A DNA stretch of 64,000 bases from Parus major (Eukaryota > Chordata > Aves > Passeriformes > Paridae), in contig NC_031769.1 of assembly GCF_001522545.3 (NCBI RefSeq), positions 24,475,617 to 24,539,616 on the forward strand, in the 5' to 3' direction. This document shows, in pieces, positions 59,540 through 64,000 of this stretch (the stretch's first letter is position 1; every line of letters begins with the position of its first letter). The translations under genes and the position numbers were made by a program. The notes below the pieces were generated by a model. That model did no database searches and was not told the DNA's origin. It saw only the letters and a list, made by a program, of their open reading frames with translations.

Positions 59540-59905
59540 GAGATGCTGATGGAATGGGGTTTTCTTAGCTTGGAGGTGGGAGAACTAAAGGAGGAGCTCT
59601 TTGCTGTCTACAGCTACCCAACAGGTGAAGAGAAGACAGAGATGCCTGGTGGAAGGACAAGAGGCAATGGATGCAAGCTGGAACACTGCCAATCCCAAAC
59701 AGGCCTCAGGAATTTAGTCTTTCACTGTAATAGTGATCAAACACTGGGAAATACTTGCTCATAGAGGCTGCAGAGTCTCCAGCCTCACAGATTATTTAAA
59801 ACATTGACATTTCCCCTTGAGCAACTGGTATTGAAGGTGGCACTGCAAGGGTTTTAACCATTTGGCTGCCACAATTCCTTCCAATCTGAACTGTTTGATG
59901 ATTCT
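59540..59905 (+). mobile_element. CR1 LINE 3' fragment, plus orientation
   Basis: The sequence runs colinear with the CR1 3' end: GGAGCTCTTTGCTGTCTACA, then GGACAAGAGGCAATGGATGC, then ATCAAACACTGGGAAATACT, CCTTGAGCAACTGGT and finally CCTTCCAATCTGAACTGTTT with ATGATTCT. The plus-strand frame at 59,519-59,764 is its decayed ORF2 tail, not a host gene. Confidence 0.85.
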
Positions 59906-62359
59906 CTTACCATCCCCAACAAAACAGCAGAACAAAACCAACAAAGATCAAACTGAAACACTGAATTTCAGTTCTGGATGATGCATTTTCTATACCAAAT
60001 GAAACCAAACATGTAATAGGACAAAGCTTCTCCTAATATTTAGAATGACAGATTCATTTTGTAACCAAACAGGCTCCCTTTTACTTAAGATGCTTGCATC
60101 CAAGTCTGTCTGGTTACATAACATTTTAGTTAAAAGAAAAAAAGCCAAAACAAAAAATCTCCAAGTTAACAATACCTAGAAATTAAATTCTCAAAAAATA
60201 GTCTGAGAAGATTTCAAAAATTGTTTTAAAGAAAATAAATATACTAGCAAGTCTACTTTACATCCTTTTATAATTAAAACTGCCAATTATTTGTGCAAAA
60301 TCCAATATTGTACAAATAACAAAAAACATCAGAGACTAAACAGATTTCATATTTGTAATGTTCCCACTGGATCCATCATATGTAGGCAGTTGTCATTTAT
60401 AAATCAGCAAATGTTTCACTGTATAGATGAAACTATGATGTGTAAGCTAACACATCACTAGCTACAACTGGTTTCAAGACAATTTGAACTGCAATGAAAG
60501 TATCACTGATAAATACTAAATACTGCAGCTTATCAAGAGATCAAAGCTTACAGCTACAGGAATTTATTTCGTTAGTTCAGATTTAGATTTGCATTGCTTT
60601 ACATGGTATTCAGTGTACCAGGCTGGGCACCACTAAGCTAGGTGTTTCTCAAGAGATAAAAAGAGTTACAGATTCCATAAGAACCAAGTCATACCATCAA
60701 CTGCAGTCCAAAGCATAAAAAAGTAATCCTCTGTGACAAAAGCAAGAGCTACATCACACAATCAGAAGCTAATTCTTTGGTCATGAAAGCAATCAGGAAA
60801 CTCCTGTAATAACTTTTTGTGTATTAAAAAAATATCAGAGCATTATCATAGAGGAAAAAATTCTGAAGCTCATCGCAATAGCTGTGGAGCTATTTAAACC
60901 TCTCTTAAGAGCTATGTCCTTTTAGAAAGTTTACAAACAACTATTCAGGCAATTCAAGTATCAGGTATCAGCAAACAGGAGCACTTCTTAAGATGTAACC
61001 TTAATTAATGTGTTTATCTAAGAAATGTACTGATATAATTAATAACAGAAGCAGAGACCCACAATAGCTGCTGTCTGCATGCCAATGAAGTCTTGTTTAG
61101 ACACAAAAGCAAAATACAATGCTCGAATCTGCAGCTGCTACACTTAAACAAAAATTTAGGGGTTGGGTTCCCAATCATGTTTTTGCTGGCTTTGGGGGGA
61201 GGCTGTTGTTGGGTTTTTTTAATTCAAGGACTGACATTTTACTGCATACTCATATTTCCCAAAGCAGCGCAACACAGCACCCATTTTGAAACAGCTTCAG
61301 ATTGAATTGGAGGACCTCTAAAAAAGAAAACAAAACCGTAAAACCATACACTATACCACAGCTCCATTTCATTAAAGTACAAGAGCAAGAATTTCTGTTG
61401 GGTGGGTAATTCTACTTTAACACAAATCAGAATTAAAATCTTTAAAGCAGGTTCAGTAATGGCTGGCAGCAAAGACTTGGAAAACCACAGCTCTTATTGC
61501 ACCTTTCCTTACTCTCTTAGCAAAATCAACATGGACAACACTTACTTTGCTCTTCATCAGGGCTTGTGAGAACTGGTATCAGAAAATGAATGTTCCAGCT
61601 CCTGGGTATCACTGCTCTGTTATTCACAACTCAGAACTGTTAGGTACCATCATTTATTTTACCCATCCAAAACTAAAGACGAAGATTACAATGACTCAGT
61701 TTTTAAACACATTTTGCCCAACCATCTCACCTTTTTTTAAATGCCATCTAGTAAAGAATTTCAAAGGGCTCTGCTTCTTTAATGAGGCATTAAAATACAG
61801 TCATACGACAAAAAAAGCAACTCTACTAAGTCTCTTAAACCCCTGGACTTACATTATCAGCTTTTATGTGCCTGTCAACACTCAACAGTAAGAAGCAATG
61901 GTTTGCTCTTTGCCTCGAATTTAAAAGCCAGCTAAACTTCCTCTCACTTTCCTGCTGAGAGCTTTAACTCCTTACAAACTGTCAGAGCTTTGACACTTCA
62001 GCAGAAAGTAAATCTACAACATGATGCAATGGCCAGGTGTAGTCTCAATCAGCCACTAGCTACTAATTTACTAGTGGCCATTTAATTCACCTCAAAAAGC
62101 AATAAACTAGAAATACTTCCCACCCCCCACCCCACATCTACCCACACTGCTTGAACATCAGCTCTTTTAAATAGGTAATAGTTCTGTCAAAGAACCAGGT
62201 ACAGCTAATTTGCAACCTGAAAGAAATAAAACATATAAAATCGTACAGATATCAACATACAGCTAAAATGCAAATCCGTTTTCAATCCAGAAGCTAATGT
62301 AAGAGTGCAGCATTTTTCAAGAAAAGTAAGTGCAAAGTGTTAAATCGGAACTTCTTTAC
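59906..62359. other. Intron of the candidate gene, right part
   Basis: About 2.5 kb of AT-rich sequence between the CR1 copy and the exon at 62,360. I recognise no repeat, RNA gene or exon. The plus-strand frame at 61,547-61,891 (114 codons) shows no protein-family character. Confidence 0.6.
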
Positions 62360-62470
62360 CCAGAACATTTCTCTGAATATCCACAGCCTGGACCTCACAT
62401 TCAGTGTAAAAGTTCATTGGCATAAAGCTCATTATTAATTCATTTAACAAAGATGCCAAACCAAATGCAC
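62360..62470 (-). CDS. Candidate gene exon (111 nt)
   Basis: Reads AFGLASLLNELIMSFMPMNF then YTECEVQAVDIQRNVL in phase 1 to 1, the only open frame. The acceptor tactctttcacag and the donor CTGG|GTAAAG are good. It looks like two helices of a repeat. One of the strongest exons of the chain. Confidence 0.65.
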
Positions 62471-62794
62471 CTGTGAAAGAGTAAGAGTTGAATGGATTTT
62501 CATGTTAGAAAATATGAAATTCACTGCTGGGAACTATTCTGCTTGGTATAAGCTAAAATACTTATATCATTATTTTACTGTACAGAAAAATGACAACTGC
62601 ACAGATAAGCCATGCTGTTCCTTTACAACAATAAAAGGAGATACAGACTTAAAACGAGAGCCATGAGATACTACACCTAACAGCAGTATACTGAAAAATT
62701 ATCCTTTACCTATTCTTCTGTTCTTTTCATACTGTAATTCCACAGTATACAAAACCCCTATTTAAGTCTCTTAACCTTGATAAGGACTTGATAC

Positions 62795-62850
62795 CACTCT
62801 CATTCAAGTGAATGGAAAAAGATCTCATAATGAGCCTCAAAGATGCATGA
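62795..62850 (-). CDS. Candidate gene exon (56 nt)
   Basis: Reads HASLRLIMRSFSIHLNES in phase 2 to 1. The acceptor is cactcagtgcctcag and the donor is AGTG|GTATCA. An alternative acceptor eight bases upstream would break the phase. Confidence 0.55.
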
Positions 62851-63152
62851 CTGAGGCACTGAGTGACAAAGTTACAGGACAGTATTTTAATAATGTTCTT
62901 ATGAAAATATTAGGTTTTTTCCATAATAGCAAGAAAATAAAACTGTTTTTTTTTCTCCTCATGATAGAAAATAAGGAACTAGCCTTGTCTAAAGGTTAAC
63001 CATTTCTGCTTAGAATGCACAACACAGAGATAGCTCTTCCATCCTCCCCAGTCGAGGCATTCGCTGGGGTGGCAGCCACAAGGTACTACACAGAAGTTAC
63101 AAATACATCTATGGTTTCAAAAGGGGAGATGAAGGAATTAAACAAAAACTAC

Positions 63153-63230
63153 CTGAGCTTCTGCCAATGTTGGCATGTCTCCTCTTTCAAATACCTTAAA
63201 TACAGTCTGGCATGGGATTTTCTCTCATCA
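63153..63230 (-). CDS. Candidate gene exon (78 nt)
   Basis: Reads DERKSHARLYLRYLKEETCQ then HWQKL in phase 2 to 2, a strongly helical, charged segment. The acceptor gtccttctag and the donor CAG|GTAGTT are reasonable. The plus-strand frame at 63,015-63,275 is its antisense shadow. Confidence 0.6.
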
Positions 63231-63455
63231 CTAGAAGGACTTCAATGGACTTCAAATGCCAAACAAATCCTTTGACTCACTGTGTCAAACCCCAAGGGAA
63301 GCATTTGACAGCAGGAAAAATAGGAACAAGAATGCCAAGAGTTAAAGTTAAGTCGGACTGATTCAGCATTCAGATCAAACGAATACAGTTCTTCGTAGAT
63401 TATGAGTGCTCCAAGCAACCAGGGGCTCTGACGCAGACAAGAAACTGCACATCAC

Positions 63456-63648
63456 AGGCATTCCAGGAACTCTGGTCTGTCTTCACTGAAACAAAACCCT
63501 AGTAAAATATGCATTCCCTCCTGTTTTAAAAGCATGGCATCTCTCACTGCTTCTCTGTCCATATGCATACACAAAAATGTTAGACACGAAATACTTCCTT
63601 CATCAAGGTTATGATCTGCAGAATCTTTTTCTGAAAATCTCTTAGCAT
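63456..63648 (-). CDS. Candidate gene exon (193 nt)
   Basis: Reads AKRFSEKDSADHNLDEGSIS, then CLTFLCMHMDREAVRDAMLL, KQEGMHILLG and FCFSEDRPEFLEC, in phase 1 to 2. CLTFLCMHMDREAVRDAMLL resembles an armadillo-like helix pair. The donor GCCT|GTGATG is poor; an alternative in the same phase is CTAGG|GTTTTG at about 63,496, which would drop the last 13 or so residues. The frame closes just after the chosen donor. Confidence 0.55.
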
Positions 63649-63727
63649 CTGTAGGAACTCCTGAAGTATTATACACAAAAAGCACATCTGTCACACCCTC
63701 AACACACTACGAAAATAATAAAAAAAC

Positions 63728-63875
63728 CAAAATAGACACAAGAGACAGCAAGTCTTCTCAACAGCATCAGCTTGTAATACAGGCTGTTGGAGATGGTAGA
63801 AGGAATACAATGATGCTTCAAGCAATGGTTACAGAATCTTTTTAGTTCAGATGGAAAGAGAAGGGCTTTTTTTAA
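63728..63875 (-). CDS. Candidate gene, most 5' exon visible (148 nt)
   Basis: Reads LKKALLFPSELKRFCNHCLK, then HHCIPSTISNSLYYKLMLLR and RLAVSCVYF in phase 0 to 1. The acceptor catgtcctgtgctcag is good, but the frame stays open upstream to about 63,932, so the exon could be longer. The donor TTTG|GTTTTT is weak and the next intron would be only 79 bp. Joining gives RRLAVSCVYFDAKRFSEKD in frame. Confidence 0.5.
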
Positions 63876-64000
63876 CTGAGCACAGGACATGTGCGGGAAA
63901 TACCAGTAAAAGGCAATGGATGTGTGAACCATTTATTTTGCAAAGACAAAAAGTCAATGTCATCAAATTTTCCATTTATTTAGAACCGCTTAACAACCAA

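Larger units (their letters stand above)
49797..63875 (-). other. Candidate uncharacterised multi-exon gene, 3' part, 12 exons visible
   Basis: Twelve minus-strand blocks, each bounded by AG at its 5' side and GT at its 3' side, join in one open frame of about 375 codons ending in TAG at 49,797-49,799. Lengths are 148, 193, 78, 56, 111, 37, 76, 26, 59, 50, 32 and 262 nt, and the phase agrees at all eleven junctions. The product is rich in Leu, Cys and Ser and looks like successive amphipathic helices, reminiscent of armadillo or HEAT repeats. I do not recognise the family. All CR1 copies and both N gaps in the region lie in its introns, which supports real exons under selection. The 5' end lies beyond 64,000. 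I chose some block borders partly to keep phase, so the chain is a hypothesis, and the weakest points are the first two donors and the 26- and 32-nt exons. Confidence 0.6.

Noticed and set aside
62360..63687. Possible relation of the candidate gene to the HEAT/ARM-type protein VIRMA (virilizer)
   Set aside because: I noticed a loose pattern match around the FGLASLLNEL and LWKKVAV segments, but VIRMA is very highly conserved between birds and mammals and these blocks are far too different; the similarity is probably general to helical repeats.
63649..63687. Extending the 193-nt exon upstream to an acceptor at 63,688 (adding YNTSGVPT-like residues)
   Set aside because: That acceptor has no pyrimidine tract, and the one at 63,649 joins the preceding block in frame; the extension remains possible but is less likely.

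Overview
This is a window of AT-rich vertebrate nuclear DNA. It is almost certainly avian: the introns carry several CR1 LINE fragments whose 3' ends and RT-domain remnants read like bird CR1, and the only gene I can name is vertebrate. There are no operons or bacterial signals. Nearly all long open frames are chance frames in introns.

From 1,105 to 47,787 on the minus strand lie exons 16 down to 5 of SLC25A13 (citrin, the mitochondrial aspartate/glutamate carrier 2). All twelve exons have GT-AG borders and compatible phases. As far as I know the human gene structure, their lengths (140, 147, 139, 94, 85, 85, 159, 53, 81, 141, 139 and 159 nt for exons 5 to 16) match the human exons exactly. 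The last two exons (17-18) lie left of base 1. Exons 1-4 should lie to the right of 47,787, but I do not see them up to 64,000.

From about 49.8 kb to the right edge, where only SLC25A13 intron 4 would be expected, the minus strand holds a chain of twelve short open exon-like blocks (63,875 down to 49,797). Their splice phases agree at all eleven junctions. They end in a stop and would encode about 375 residues of helical, Leu/Cys-rich protein that I do not recognise. Every CR1 copy and both sequence gaps in this stretch fall in its introns. This candidate gene is the main discovery. It is either a same-strand gene nested in SLC25A13 intron 4, or a sign that the scaffold was misjoined between about 47.8 and 49.8 kb.

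The rest is intron: CR1 at 10.3-11.6, 50.4-51.06, 52.1-52.56 (one copy inserted in another), 54.36-54.97 and 59.5-59.9 kb; poly-A/T tracts and a TA microsatellite; and two assembly gaps (16 and 100 Ns), the larger flanked by identical 69-bp copies. A GC-rich block at 48.66-49.27 kb follows the stop of the candidate gene and could be its 3' UTR. Unique-looking AT-rich blocks in SLC25A13 intron 14 might be conserved regulatory elements, because this locus is part of the DLX5/DLX6 regulatory landscape in vertebrates.
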